A DNA stretch of 64,000 nt from Dendrolimus kikuchii (lineage: Eukaryota > Arthropoda > Insecta > Lepidoptera > Lasiocampidae): assembly GCA_019925095.2 (NCBI GenBank), contig CM034401.1:18136338-18200337 (forward strand). The letters run 5' to 3'. This document shows, one piece after another, positions 44,340 through 56,768 of this stretch. Each line of letters starts with the position of its first letter. Position 1 is the first letter of the stretch. The translations under genes were made by a program, and so were the position numbers. A model generated the notes under the pieces. The model ran no database searches. It had not been told where the DNA came from and saw only the letters and a list, made by a program, of their open reading frames with translations.

Positions 44340-45000
44340 TTAATTGATTGAAAATAATTTAAATTGGAGGAGTTGCAGTGCGTTCGAAAGAGGGGACAAC
44401 TATGCATTCAACATTCACTTTATTTACTAGAATTGTGTAGGACATGATTTTAAAATGAGTTTCTAAGAGTAACATAACATTTTGTACTGAACCAGTAAAA
44501 TGTACCACTTCAAATGAGGCGAAGAGATTTGTATACTTTGTACCGCGGCAGTACATTTGAAGGCCGGTAAGGCGGTGAGCGTCATTCCCTCATTTGTCCC
44601 ATACAAAACTTCTAGTTCGGAAATGTTCGTTAAAAATCGGATATGATCGGCCTCGGTCACCTCATTTTACTGGCAGTCGTACATGTCATGTTGTCCCTCT
44701 TTGTTATGCGAATATCCGTAGAGGCGTCATTCTACTATTGTAGCATAAGCCTAGTTCTGTCCTTCCTCTTACATTTGAGGCACGAGTAGTACATTGAGTA
44801 GTAGCGCGACAAAATATTTGAAGCATTACTTTTTTTAGATTTTGTACCGTATCAGTACAAATGGATTTTGTACGGGATAAATGTACGGGCGCGTACGTGT
44901 CCCACGCAATTCTACACTTTACGCTTAGCTTCCGAATCAGTCGGACGTCTGTTAGCCTTACTTTACCAATAGCTGAATCGAAGGTTTTCGATTACATCTA
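44340..45000. other. Unclassified GTAC-rich block
   Basis: GTAC occurs 11 times between 44,484 and 44,896, often as TTTGTAC(C/T)G or AGTACA. ACATTTGAGG or its reverse recurs several times between 44,507 and 44,780. GC is higher than in the neighbourhood. The two 65-codon minus-strand ORFs are not recognisable. Probably the relic of a repeat with inverted sub-structure. Confidence 0.4.
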
Positions 45001-45051
45001 AACGGGTGCATTGTAGACAAATATTTCCATTTTTATGTTATGTATTGTATA

Positions 45052-45252
45052 CTAGCGGCCCGGCGCGGTTTCACCCGCGCTCTGTCTCGCTCCCGTGGTA
45101 TATAGCCTCATGTTATGTAGCCTATGATACTTCCTGTTAACGTAGCTTTCTAACAGTAAAATAATTTTTTAAATCTGTTTTGTACATCCAGAGATTACCC
45201 CCTACAACGTCACAAACTCACAACCTTTACCTCTTTGTAATATTAGTATAGA
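45052..45252 (-). mobile_element. Non-autonomous Helitron
   Basis: The left edge CTAGCGGCCCGGCGCGGTTT is the reversed CTAG end with its GC-rich hairpin. The right edge TATTAGTATAGA is the reversed TCTATACTAATA start. Flanks are A and T, as expected for Helitron insertion. Confidence 0.8.
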
Positions 45253-45660
45253 TTTACAATGACAGTTTGTTCAAAATAGAATCTGAAAGCTATCCAATAT
45301 AATTTTCTTGTAAAATAAATTATCATTTATAATGCGAATCTACCTTTATTTTAATTAATTTCTGAGTTGTTTAGTTTTATGTGCAATTCATTCTCGACAA
45401 GTAATTTCAGTTTACAAAAGTTCCTTTATATTATTTCATCACGTGGGTAGTGGTTCATTACAGGTTGCAGTTGATTACTCGGTCTGGGAAGCCATAGCTC
45501 TGTCGGCTGTCGGTTGCATTGGGGCGAAACCCTTCATGGGCTATATGACTCGACGCCGACGCCACTGCTATTGACATAAACATAAAATACTGCAACGGCA
45601 TATTTGCAATTAATTTGTGTAATTTAACTGCAGTGGTTCGTTGCTTTGTTACGACGCTTT
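45253..45660. other. Spacer, nothing recognised
   Basis: No supported feature. Confidence 0.45.
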
Positions 45661-46084
45661 TTTAACCGACTTCAAAAAGGTGGAGATTCTTAACTTGATT
45701 GGTATTTTTGTTATATATATGTACACTGATGACGCTGAGATTTATGATCCGATTTACGTGATTCTTCTTTAGTTTGATGCGGAATAATTGGCATTTGGTC
45801 CCCTAAAAATTAAACATAGTCTGGCCAAGTAGTTTTCATTTTATGACAATTTTCCGTTCCCGTTTCTTGGGACCTATATTTTTTAAGCGCGCGGTACCTT
45901 ACCTTAACCACTAAAAAGTAACAAAAAAAAAACTTCGTTTAAAAAAACCGACTTCAAAATGTAGAACATTTTATATTATTTTGTCTCTTAATAAACTAAA
46001 TAAATTCTTAGTCAAAAATCTTTATTAAGTTATTTTATACTGTTTAGTTTTTGAAGTCGGTTTTTTTAAACGAAGTTTTTTTTT
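45661..46084. mobile_element. Repeat with nested inverted arms
   Basis: AAACTTCGTTTAAAAAAACC and GACTTCAAAA (45,926-45,959) are answered by the reverse complement at 46,049-46,084. AACCGACTTCAAAAAGG at 45,663 may be an outer copy of the same terminus. Non-coding; a common type of insect MITE-like terminus. Confidence 0.6.
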
Positions 46085-46150
46085 TAAATTTCATTTCTAC
46101 TACTACAGCCTCTAGGTCCATGTAATAATATACGTATATTTATTATTATT

Positions 46151-46345
46151 ATTGATCGTGTACTAGCAGAAGGTGATGTCAGGAGCCTTAAGAACAGACG
46201 AGCGTGCATGACAAGAGCTATGAATGTCAAAGAAGCAAGTGAGGTGTGTAAGAATAAGCCTGAATGGCACTCTGTAGTTCGTGCCTACCCCGCAAGGACA
46301 CTGGCGTGAAGTTATGTATGTATGTATGTATGTATGTATTATTAT
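46151..46345 (+). mobile_element. 5'-truncated 3' end of RTE-like LINE
   Basis: Starts at ATTGATCGTGTACTAGCAGA of the LINE and runs through the stop codon to (TATG)n and then (ATT)n. Confidence 0.9.
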
Positions 46346-46434
46346 TATTATTATTTACATGCTATATTGGTTATGATACTTTATGACAAGGGGTTTATAT
46401 TGTTTATAAGTATTCTTGTGTTACGCTCCCATAA

Positions 46435-46716
46435 ATAATAACAGCTCATAAACGTCCCACATCTCCGGCCTCCCATATTAATAGGGGAGCGGACGATATA
46501 CCCGCCAAGTTTGTCCAAGGTGGATGGGCGGGTTTGATACATCAGTAGTACTCTCGGTTTCATCATGATTTTTTCCCTCACCGATAACACGTGGTAATTG
46601 TAACAGTAGGCACGTTAGGTCAGAAAACTGCCTAAGTGCTACATACTTTCCGGCCAAGATTGGAACCCGTGCCCTTTGAGTTTCCGACACATGCTCTAAT
46701 CAGCTAAAACGGCTTA
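46435..46716 (-). mobile_element. tRNA-derived SINE (family S), diverged copy
   Basis: Same layout as 44,071-44,324. The B box is altered (AAGATTGGAACCCGTGCCC on the plus strand). Confidence 0.8.
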
Positions 46717-46751
46717 TTATTATTTCTGCTCCCCTATTATTTTTGAATTTG

Positions 46752-46826
46752 ACGGATTCAAACCCACGTCTCTTTTGAAACGCTAGTCTGAGACTTGTGA
46801 GCGTTGCTAACTAAGCTACCATGGGC
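46752..46826 (-). mobile_element. tRNA-like SINE head, second type
   Basis: Minus strand reads GGCGCCCATGGTAGCTTAGT (A box) and GTGGGTTTGAATCCGTC (B box) with ~40 bp between, like a tRNA with an anticodon arm. No clean acceptor pairing, so a SINE head is more likely than a tRNA gene. Confidence 0.6.
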
Positions 46827-47059
46827 GCCGGTAGCAGGTCTGTCAGGAAAGTGACCTACAAATAAAATATTTTTTTTTTTTTTTAAGTAACTATTTGAAT
46901 GAAAATCTGAAAGCGCCTATGTTCCTGCTTAAATTTGTTCATCGCCTTGTCAATAAATTAATTATCCTCCTCTACTCTTCTGCTGTGAATTTTGAGCATG
47001 AATAGGCCGCTTAACCTCGCGGCTCTCGTCTCATTTGAATTTGACATTACATTTATCTA

Positions 47060-47122
47060 TATAATATCAGGCCATCCATAAATGTCCCACTGCTGGGCTC
47101 GGGCCTCCCATTACAGGGGAAG
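47060..47122 (-). mobile_element. SINE family S 3' fragment
   Basis: CCATCCATAAATGTCCCACT, then GCTGGGCTCGGGCCTCCCAT, is the left edge of the family only. Confidence 0.75.
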
Positions 47123-48067
47123 AATACATTTATCTAATACCTATCAATATAGTTCTATATTTCATGTTAGTTTATAGTATAATACGTATAAACAGATGCA
47201 CCTCCCTGAAAATAATCCTGGCGGCGCCGATGGCTTTAATTTTTAGAAAACACCGTTTTTAATTTTAATCTACCGAAGACACTTACAACACAAGAGTACT
47301 TACAACATACAAGTAATTAAACTGAAACGTAAAAAATTCTTGGAAACATTTTTAAAGTTGTTTGCGCAATGTACATATCATATTTAATATTAATCAGAAA
47401 CCGTAAATTGAGGCTAATTAAACTCGATGGATGACTGCCAAAATTAAAATTTGAATCATGATTTTTTTATGGTAATACCGAAAATATGCCGCTCATTTCT
47501 TCTTTCAGTTTCGATAGAAAATAGGCATTGCCAACTTTAAAAAATAAATGAACTTAATTATTAAAAAGGTTTAATGTGTGAGTTTTTAACTGATCATCTA
47601 CTTATTTGTTGTTTAATAGTGTTTCTTAGATGAATTTATTATTTAAAGTATAAAATATTGGTGTATAAACAAGTAATAGAAATACAAATAATAAAATTTG
47701 GAACTTTGTATATGTAATATAATACTTAGAAAACTAAAATAAAAGGCAGCTAAAAAAAGTCACGTGTTAAATATTTTTAAAGGATTAAGTTAGTTTTTTA
47801 TGTCTTATTTTAACGATTATATCATATAACCGAGAAAAATCTAACACGCTAAGGTATGTTATGGGTCTGACTATGTATAGGTATAATAAACTACCGAAAA
47901 CATCTAATTTTGCGGCAGTTTAAATGCATCTATTTGGCGGCTTAAAAAGTGGATAATCAGGTGAGACCTTCTATAGCTTCAAGGAATTCATGGATTGTAA
48001 AGATTGATGACAAATTACAAATAGTAGATACTTATAACCCTGACGTGTAACATAGTTACGAATGAAT
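47123..48067. other. AT-rich spacer
   Basis: No supported feature. Confidence 0.5.
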
Positions 48068-48139
48068 GAGTTTATGAGTTTATAAGTTTACGAGTTTATG
48101 TGCGTTTATACGTTTATGAGTTTATGAGTTAATTTATAT
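48068..48139. repeat. GAGTTTAT-type short tandem repeat
   Basis: About eight imperfect units of GAGTTTAT(A/G) with variable spacing. Confidence 0.8.
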
Positions 48140-48388
48140 ACAAATTGAAAAACAGAAATTAATATGTCTGATTTCAGCTAAATAAGAAGGTAAATGTGTA
48201 CATGCAATTTTCAAATATAATAAGGGTACTATTTAGAGCCTACAGTCTTTCAGATAATCTGAGGTCATTTTGGTCCTAGATCGTTTGTTTTTTCTGAAGA
48301 AAAATTAAGCTGCTCATTTCTATAAGTGATAAGTCATCTACGTACCAGTGGTAATTCTGTCAATATACACAGCGTACGAACACACCTG

Positions 48389-48703
48389 AGGCCCAATTCT
48401 GCTATTAATATATTGTCAAAATCACTGGACACTATCGTCTCAATCGTAGGTTTGCTTGATTTCGGTATTCTGTAATTCCAATAAAAAATAAATATTTAAC
48501 ATATTTGGCAGCTTTTGAATATTTATTTTGGCTAACGCTTCTGCTAAAATAATTCCTATTTTTTTCTACAATTATTATGCCGCGACGATATCGAGAAGAT
48601 ATATTGTGGATTTAGTAGAATACGAATTTTTGACAGTATCGCAATGGAATCATACTTTGAATATTTTCGCAACGGCAAGATATTGAAACAGCAGAATTGG
48701 GCC
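48389..48703. mobile_element. MITE with 4-bp target duplication, second copy
   Basis: AGGCCCAATTCTGCTAT at the left and AGCAGAATTGGGCC at the right, flanked by CCTG (48,385-48,388 and 48,704-48,707). The interior is reversed relative to 17,481-17,842. Confidence 0.8.
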
Positions 48704-48825
48704 CCTGGTTGTTCGTTATCTCACCTGCGGAGATAATATTAATAATAATACGTGAAGCAAAAACTTTGTACACCTTTTTACGAATAGTGCGCGGACGGGG
48801 GAGTATGGAATTTCGCACACTAATA

Positions 48826-49065
48826 GTTTATATAGAGAAGAAGCGCACAATGCTAATTTTTTTTTAAATTATGCATAAATAATATATTAAATCAATAAAA
48901 AAACATTACACACACTACCATGTATTTGACACACACACACACACGTATATATAGGTACTCTTGTTTATTGTTAAAGTCAAATTAACAGTGTAGCCTTGGC
49001 GAAATTTGTGATTATAGAAGTATAGTCTATGACATTAATTATTATGGTCGAATTTGGACCACGGG
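48826..49065 (-). mobile_element. Unclassified interspersed repeat (family E), opposite copy
   Basis: Reverse-complement partner of 9,309-9,545, with a (CA)n run near 48,935-48,954. Confidence 0.6.
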
Positions 49066-49377
49066 CGAACACCAATATTACTAATTCAGCGATTTTATTT
49101 TAGTTTCACATAGATATAACTCCCCGTTTGAATTGCAATAAAATTGCAGCACGGTTCGCCGTACCCGCGGGATCTCTGGCGAGAATCAATCGGGAGCTAG
49201 ACTGTAACTCAGTCCAGGGCTGATTGTAAATAAGAATCAAGCATAGCCGCTGCAGTCACCCGGTTGACCCCATGGGATTCCGTAGAACTAGCAATACGTT
49301 TTTTATTAGATTTTCGCGAATATCAAGATAATTATAATCACGCTTTTGTGGATTTAAATGTATTCTTACGACCTAGG

Positions 49378-49800
49378 TGCCAACAAAGACAAATTCACAC
49401 CTGCAGCCCTGTAAACACTTTTTATTACCTTTTCGGCACTTGGACTTCTTTTGTTTACTTTGTGTTTAAAATTTGTGATTAGAAAAACAGCCCATTGTGT
49501 ATTGTAATCTTTTATGGTAGTCATTGGCCAGGTGTGATTCTAGGAAATTCGGTCCACGCGGCCGAGCAGACATATTGCATTTGTACAGTATAAAGCAATG
49601 CCCCAATCGAGAAATGAGACAGTCAAGCGATAACCACAAGCGAAGCAAGACGTGTGTACATTCGGTAATCTATTTAGTGACGGACTTTGCGCGTGTTATT
49701 GAATTGTGCATTACGTTTGGACTGCTTGTGTTCAGTTATATTTGTACATGTGTTATACGTGTTTGTATAATTGTAATAAACTCTATAATAATTATTATTA
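49378..49800 (+). mobile_element. Diverged LTR copy
   Basis: Matches the reverse complement of the solo LTR 38,661-39,154: TTCTTTTGTTTACTTTGTGT, TTGTAATCTTTTATGG, GATAACCACAAGCGAAGCAA, GTGACGGACTTTGCGCGT, GTGCATTACGTTTGGACT. Its ends are decayed and the TGTTAC terminus is not seen. The 106-codon ORF over it is not a gene. Confidence 0.7.
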
Positions 49801-50891
49801 GCCTGCCGTTTTGCTTGCGTTCCTTTGGACAATTCCGTCTTTAAAAAAAAGTTTTAAACATTTTTCAGTACCCGTAAATCACTTCTTACAGGGGATTACC
49901 ACTAGTATTCAGGGGGTTTACCACTACTGTACAGGAGTTTTAGGTTTATTATACAGAGGATTTACCTGCTGTGTAATTACTATTTATTAAAGCCTTATTC
50001 TGTTAAAAAATAATTTATGGTATCTATTATAATAATCTAGATATTAATATAAAAGACCAGGATGTAAATTTGTATTTATATCAGGATGTATCCGCATTTG
50101 TATCATTGGTAGTAGTAATAATACAAATGTGGAATTAGTAGTTTAACAGTAAATGTATGGAATTTTTTTTTATGTGTAAGTTATATTTGAAAGCATTTTT
50201 TTTTAGTTGAGTAAAATGAAAGTAAATTTATAAAAAAATGTTTTCAAGTAGTCGAGTAGTTTGAGAAATTTTTGAGAACTTTGGGAGCTAACCTTTAACA
50301 GGCAGGTTAAGTTGTACTGTTATATTTTGTTTGTGGTAAATAACGTACTAATCATTTTGGGGAAAATCCTAGTTTGACACTTACTTCTAGCACGATTTAG
50401 TTTAAACTTGAAAACTTATATAGAATATGAAGTCAAATATCATCATCCGAGCGTTAAATCCCGGATGCGTTCAGAGCGATCACTTCGACGCCCAGGGTCC
50501 GCTTTCCGACTTTTTCTGCTCGACTTCGCGCGATCTATGAAGCCAAATATTGATTAAGATTAAAAAAATCCCAACCAGTACTAGCTATCATGAGTCATAT
50601 TAAAGCTTTATATTTTCATTCATTCCAAGCCATTAATACCAAAACAAATTACGATAAACTCTGAGAAAGTCCGAGTGTCCCTCTTGAACTATTATCTCCT
50701 TGTCCCCCCCCCCCCTCAATTACCCGGTGCGTAGGGTTGTAATATTTTCACCATATAATTTACACTTAAATAGTTCTGAAAATTACTTTATATCTTCTTT
50801 TATGTTCCTTCTTTATGGCCTTAGTTATTTAAAATGTTTCTTCAGAGAAGTAAGTAACAGAAATGCATTGCGTACTAGTTTTTTTTTTTAA
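49801..50891. other. AT-rich spacer
   Basis: No supported feature. 50,704-50,716 is a run of 13 C. Confidence 0.5.
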
Positions 50892-50949
50892 TACATACAT
50901 ACATACATAACTTCACGCCAGTTCCCTTGCGGGGTAGGCACGAACAACA
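50892..50949 (-). mobile_element. Very short 3' end of RTE-like LINE
   Basis: Only (CATA)n plus ~40 bases (TTCACGCCAGTTCCCTTGCG). Flanked on both sides by runs of T. Confidence 0.8.
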
Positions 50950-51337
50950 TTTTTTTTTAATAATGCGTAATATACAATAGATTTCTTTAACGCTGATACT
51001 AGACATCATCTTCAAATAAAGGAAAGTATACTTATGAAATGTGCTCTACTGGGCACCGAACCGAGGACTTTATTCCGAATTAATTACTTTGCCTGTTATT
51101 CTTTGAAACATAAAAATGTCAATTTAGTTCGTGGGTTTTAGCTTATGCCACGTTTTCGTTTGGGCTAATGTTATAGTTGTTGACCGTTTCACACAGATGT
51201 AGCGATGAGTTTAATGCATTATTTGTAATATGATAATGTTATTTGTTAATACCGTTAAATATTGACAAATAACGTATGTTTATATAATAAAGTAGCTGTG
51301 ATTTTTAATCGATTTTCACTATCAGGTATAAGAAGGT
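50950..51337. other. AT-rich spacer
   Basis: No supported feature. Confidence 0.5.
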
Positions 51338-51433
51338 TTATATATATAAAAAACCGAATTGAGTCTGTACGTAAGTAACCTAGAGTTACTATCTAGGGTT
51401 TTTTACGGGGCTAGACGCTGGTAAAACACTAGT
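51338..51433 (+). mobile_element. Mini Helitron-like repeat
   Basis: TTTATATATATAAA, then CCGAATTGAGT, ACCTAGAGTTACTA and GGTTTTTTACGGGGC, with CTAG near the end. A relative lies at 61,367-61,460. Confidence 0.5.
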
Positions 51434-51934
51434 TAAATAAATATATTAACACAGTTTTCAAAGGTTGAAAACATTACCCTTAACTATATTATTAGGTAGG
51501 TTCTCGTCGCCAACCCTAATGTTAAGGGCCGAGGGACGTTTAAAATTTCCAAAGGTGTATTGATTTGCTTTCTACCCTACGTCTGGTACGTGAGGGTCTC
51601 CCATCGAGGGTGAGCACGTCAATAGTTTATACATATCGGTATTAAAAGATGCTCTCTATCAATATGAAATTATAATTAAAAAAATTCAACCAAGAAATGG
51701 TTTGTAACATAGTTAATTAACACTCATACAGACAGGTATACTCATACACTTATTACACAATTTAGTGTTTTTTTATTCAAGAAAAATGTAAGAGAGGATG
51801 AATGAAGAAAAAATGAAGAGGGTGATTTAATTCAAACGAAGTTCCACTGTAGAACATTATTTTGAAGTTCATGCAAAAAGTCTGCATGCACCGGAAGACA
51901 CCTACCTCAACTTGATTGATAATCTTCTCTCCTT
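51434..51934. other. Spacer, nothing recognised
   Basis: 51,490-51,620 is GC-richer without a supported ORF. Confidence 0.4.
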
Positions 51935-51945
51935 ATTTTACCTCT

Positions 51946-52157
51946 ACATACATACATACATAACTTCACGCCAGTTCCCTTGCGGGGTGGGCACGAACAA
52001 CAGAGCGCCATTTAGGCTTATTCTTACACACCTCACTTGCTTCTTTGACATTCATAGCTCTTGTCATACACGCTCATCTGTTCTTAAGGCTCCTGACATC
52101 ACCTTCTGCTAGTACACGATCAATTTGATCATGGAAGGTGTGTCGTGGCCTTCCACG
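51946..52157 (-). mobile_element. RTE-like LINE 3' copy with perfect target duplication
   Basis: Minus-strand 3' end with a (CATA)n left edge, truncated at CGTGGCCTTCCACG. ATTTTACCTCT occurs directly on both sides (51,935-51,945 and 52,158-52,168), an 11-bp target-site duplication. Confidence 0.92.
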
Positions 52158-52197
52158 ATTTTACCTCTCACCCATTTAAATTTATATAAAACTAAAT

Positions 52198-52330
52198 ACT
52201 CCGGCAGACGTTGTCCTGTTCTGAAAAAAATATTCCAATTGTGACTGTAGACTATCCGGAGACCCACTTAAACGCACACAAAAAAATTCATCAAAATCGG
52301 TTAACTCTTTCTCAAGTATACGTGTACAAT
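52198..52330 (-). mobile_element. Helitron fragment
   Basis: Reverse of the 3' half of 3,224-3,575: CTCCGGCAGACGTTGTCCTG, CACTTAAACGCACACAAAA, TCATCAAAATCGGTTAA. The CTAG is lost. Confidence 0.7.
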
Positions 52331-52459
52331 CTAACATACATTTCTACGATTCATTATTATTTATATACATTATTATTGTTTATATACGAACAAAAAATAA
52401 AACAAAATAATTAAAATGAACAATTTGGGCGTAGACTAAACAATAACTTAACATTACTC

Positions 52460-52570
52460 ATTGACACTTGACATTTTGTCTTCCATGAGCACGGCTATTA
52501 AAAAGTGGCAGAAACATCGGAATAAAAATCAATTAAATTAGCGCGCTTAAAAACGTAGTTTTATTATTAT
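52460..52570. mobile_element. Right half of the palindromic MITE
   Basis: CACTTGACATTTTGTCTTCC, GAAACATCGGAATAAAAATC and AAAAACGTAGTTTTATTAT match 4,015-4,291 in order. Confidence 0.7.
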
Positions 52571-53670
52571 ACGAAGAAGTTAAAAATTAATTATATTTCC
52601 TATTCTACATTATACTGATTCGCAATGTGTTACGTTGTTTAAGAATAAGAAGTGCCAAGAAATTATTAGCTTCTACACCTGGCACCCTTTCTTCATTATG
52701 TGCAATTTTCTTTATAGAATCGAGAAGTTCGCTCATGAAATATATTCTTTTAACCATTTCCATTATACTGTTTCAATCTGTTAACATCTTACATGAGCCA
52801 TAATAAAGTCCCGGTGATAGCAGGCGACGTTTATCTTTGTATTGCACTATGGAAATACACTCAAGCAAATAGAGGCAGGACTCAGTTAGCATAGGACTGT
52901 TATTATGGTATAGTACCTACAATAAATAAATTATGGTAATGATTCAGAAACTTTAAGAAAATAGTACATGAAGCTCATTAGTAATCAACTAATTATTTTT
53001 TAATTTGGTCACACAACAAGTTAAACAATTGTTAAATAAAATCTCCGAAAATTATTTATCTCGGAAACTATTTCACCACTATACAATTGATCAGCTTACA
53101 ATATTTAAATTAAATATAATAATAATATACACAGCAATCTTGAATATATGTGGCTGGTAAAACGGCCAAATACATTTATGAAAAGGGCTCAATAAATATT
53201 CTCGTCTAGTACTCCAATTAAAATTGTTAATTGCTTACGAAAGCACATTTGAAATGGAAAACTTTTAATATTTTTATTTTCGTAATTCCATTAACTAGAA
53301 TGCTAAAAACAAATATTTGTAACAACATTCTATTGAATTGAAACCAGTTTTTAATATTAAGTCAATGAAAACGCTATTTTCTTTTTATTTCCAATAAAAA
53401 GTGTATTAGGAGTCAAAATCGATTCCAATGAAAACTTTCGATCATTTCATTTGAACTGTTTTATTTTAATCAAAATTCTCATTTGGGGGCGTTATTGTGA
53501 AACAATGTATACGCTGTGCTCTTAGACCCCCTACCAATATGCTTTAAGCGTTATGCCAATGTAAAAATAGGTTCAGTAAACCAAGTCTGTTGTGGTATGC
53601 GCGGGGGCTGCTCGTAGTCTGAGGTGGTAGTAGTATTAAAACTACATTGTCCCAATTTGAATAATGACTA
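52571..53670. other. AT-rich spacer
   Basis: No supported feature. Confidence 0.5.
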
Positions 53671-53976
53671 TTTTTTGCAGGAGATCAGCAGACAGGCAGA
53701 CGGCCCACTTGATGGAAAGCGGTTACCATCGCCTATGGACATTTGCAACACCAAAGTTGCTACAAATGCACTGCTGCTCTCTTAAGGGAGACTCGAACCT
53801 GGTCACTAATGCCGGAACACAACTCAAGGTTGTTATGGCGACATACTTTAGACCAGGGGTGGTAGCCATCCAGTCGGGCAAATGCCCTACCACCTAGCTG
53901 TGGGTTGTTGAGTCGCCTCTTACGACAGGCCGCCCGGCCGCAGGAAATTGTATTCTTTTCCGTTCCTACACGGATA
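53671..53976 (-). mobile_element. Family A SINE-like retroposon, full length
   Basis: TTTTTTGCAGGAGATCAGCA to TCCGTTCCTACACGGATA. The 77-codon ORF here is a frame of the repeat. Confidence 0.85.
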
Positions 53977-54729
53977 AAACCAAATTTATTATAACCAAAA
54001 TAGTATGTTTATGATAGTAACCCTACACAGGAAAACAACACTATTCGAGTTTACGATAAAAACTTCTTACAAAGTACAAGGTGGAGAGTTTAAGGATAGT
54101 ATTGTAAGGTCAATATACGACTTAACTTTGAGCAGATAATGCATCCAAAAATTCTGAATATCAAAGACATTTTACAGGGCTGTATTTTACATTTATTTTG
54201 CATCCAACCGCTGGTTTGTGCCAGAAAATAAATTTTGTCCTCGAATACACACCTAAGCCATTTAGTAGGTTACTTAAATAGTTTACTTTGTCTGTTTATA
54301 AAAATAAATTACCGTTTTTATATAACCACTTAAACATGAAATAAATAAGTTGGCTTACTGATGACAATTTTCACATCGGCCATAAGGCGTAACTCACTTA
54401 CGGCTATTCAATTTGACGGGATATTTTTGAATCAATTTCTCGCTCGACTTGACGCATTTGGCTCGCGTATTTCGTGCGTATAGTTTTATGATTTCGCGAG
54501 GTAACGCCCCAATACGGTATCATTTTGGGGGATAAACAAAGACGCGTAGATATTGGAAGAATATATTTTACGTTCGTCAGAAGAAATAAATTGTATTGAT
54601 GCTTTCTCTTGTCATAAAACTACAAATCGAGTTGGATTATTTTTTATGTATAATTAGGACCTGGTTTGATTTTGCGTTTTACAGTGACCGGCTTATTTAC
54701 AGTTACTACACCATAACATTGTAGGAGAC
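53977..54729. other. AT-rich spacer
   Basis: The left boundary of the LINE that follows is not sharp. No other feature. Confidence 0.5.
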
Positions 54730-54938
54730 AATTTAAAAGTACAATACTAAGGTTAGTGTGTAACCTATTACAAACAAACACAGCTTAGGTTGTGAGAAAG
54801 AAAAAAAAAATTAGATAAAATTAGGATAAACAAATTTAGACACAAATTTATGTAAATACGCAAGCACACATTTATAATATACGAGTAAATGAGGATTATA
54901 AAAAAAATAAAAAATAAGAAGTAAGTTAGTAACGATCA

Positions 54939-56768
54939 TTATAAAGTATTAGATGGAAGCATATTGTGCAATATTCGGCGAAACTTAGGTAGTGAATTGG
55001 CAAATATATCTAAAGTGGAGCTATATTTGTTGTATAGTTTAATCATTCGTGGAATGGGTGAAGTGCTGCCTAAGACTGTCTTGCGCAAAGGTGGACTAAA
55101 GATAGTGATGCGTGAGCGGGGATAGTTAGCAGGCACTCTGAAGTTGACTCTACTTAGTAGTCGAGGACAATCTACTTTGTAATGTATTAATTTATATAAA
55201 AACATCAGGTCCAAAATGTCGCGCCTCTTCGCCAAGGAATCAACTCCAAAATGTCTCAAACGCTCTCCGTAAGTAACGTTTCTTTTTGCTAGATTTGTGC
55301 GATAACACAAGTGCCATAGGAAGCGTTTTTGGACGCGCTCGAGTCTTAGAGAATGAGTTGAGTAATGCGGTCGCCATACTGTACTGCAGTATTCTAGTAA
55401 ACTTCTAACATAGCTATTAAATAATGTTATTTTAGTACTAGTTTTATTAAATACCTTCCCGTTACGTATTATGAACCCTAACATGTTAAAAGCCTTTTTA
55501 AGTATATTCTCGTAATGGTCCTGAAATGTAACTTTGCTATCAATAAGTACCCCCAAGTCTCTCACGCAGTTAGTTTCAATAACCTTGTTGCCATTTATTG
55601 CGTATTCTGCAGGTATTTTATTACTTTTTCGGGAAAACCTAATGTGCATGCACTTTGAAGCATTTAAATCCATTCCGTTCAATACGCACCACCCGCCCAA
55701 ACTGTTTAAGTCTTGCTGAAGTAAAAACACGTCTTCTGTAGAGTTAATTATTCTTATTAGTTTTAGATCGTCGGCAAACATAAATGGAGTACAGTATTTA
55801 AGACAGTTAGGTAGGTCGTTGACAAATATATTGAAGAGAATTGGACCCAAATGAGATCCCTGAGGAACGCCTGAATTAATTTCGTACAAATCTGATTGAA
55901 ATCCATTAACCACTACATAGAAATATCGTTCATTAAGATAGGACTCTATCCATTTGTGGATATTCCCAGAAATTCCGTAGTCTTCTAGTTTCTTAAGTAA
56001 TATTGTGTGGGAAACTTTGTCAAAAGCCTTACTGAAGTCCGTATAGATAACATCTGCTTCCTGATGGTTATCAATGCAACTAATGACAGTTTCTACAAAC
56101 GATACTAAATTAGTGCAAGTAGACCTTGAGACTGTAAATCCGTGTTGATTCTCAGTTATGTACTTTTGGAAATATGTTTGAAGGTAAGGGCTTACTAAGG
56201 ATTCTAGGATTTTGCCGAATGACGACAATATAGATATCGGCCTATAATTAGATACTTGGTTATTATCTCCTGTTTTGGGTATTGGTACAACTTTTGCGCT
56301 TTTCCATTTACAAGGAAAAATGCCCGTTGAGATTGAGATGTTATATATAATTGTTAAGGGTGCTGTTAAAGCAGAAGCACAATGAGAGATGAAGATGGGT
56401 GGTATTCCATCAGGACCAGCACCTTTATTGATATCTATATTTTTAAGTTTTTGGAAAATAACATCGGACGCTAAAAAAATAGTTGTAAATGAATCACTGG
56501 TGGGACCTACTGTAGTTTCTTCTGGAGATGCAGCAGTATCGCTAGTATTATAATTTACATATACTGACTTAAAGAACTTGGCAAACATGTTGCATATGTC
56601 CACTCCTTCACAAGCAGACTTCTCTTTATATACCATAGTTGCGGGTAACGTACTAGAAGTTTTTCTTTTGTTTTTAATAAACGTCCAAAAGTGTTTACTG
56701 TTCTTTAAAATATTGTCTTCAGCGCTGCTTACGTAAGACTTGTACGATTTTTTGGCTAATTTTTCACA
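54939..56768 (-). pseudogene. LINE ORF2 part 2: reverse transcriptase
   Basis: Directly in frame with the endonuclease after the TGA: CEKLAKKSYKSYVSS..., then the first internal Met at 56,636. Reverse-transcriptase blocks in order: KGAGPDGIPP, WKSAKVVPIPKTGD, NYRPISILSS, ENQHGF, VIYTDFSKAFDKVSH, GVPQGS, FMFADDLKL (55,767-55,778 encode FADD), LGVLIDSKVTF, SYVRSLLEYCSTVW and LERVQKRF. All three catalytic aspartates (YTDFSKAFD and FADD) are present. The frame ends at 54,939 after FRRILHNMLPSNTL. Apart from the upstream stop it looks intact and would supply target-primed reverse transcription. I place it in the Jockey/CR1 superfamily; the exact clade needs a tree. Confidence 0.92.

Noticed and set aside
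46752..46826. Functional tRNA gene
   Set aside because: A and B boxes are present, but the acceptor and arm pairing is poor and no terminator follows at the right distance. A SINE head fits better.
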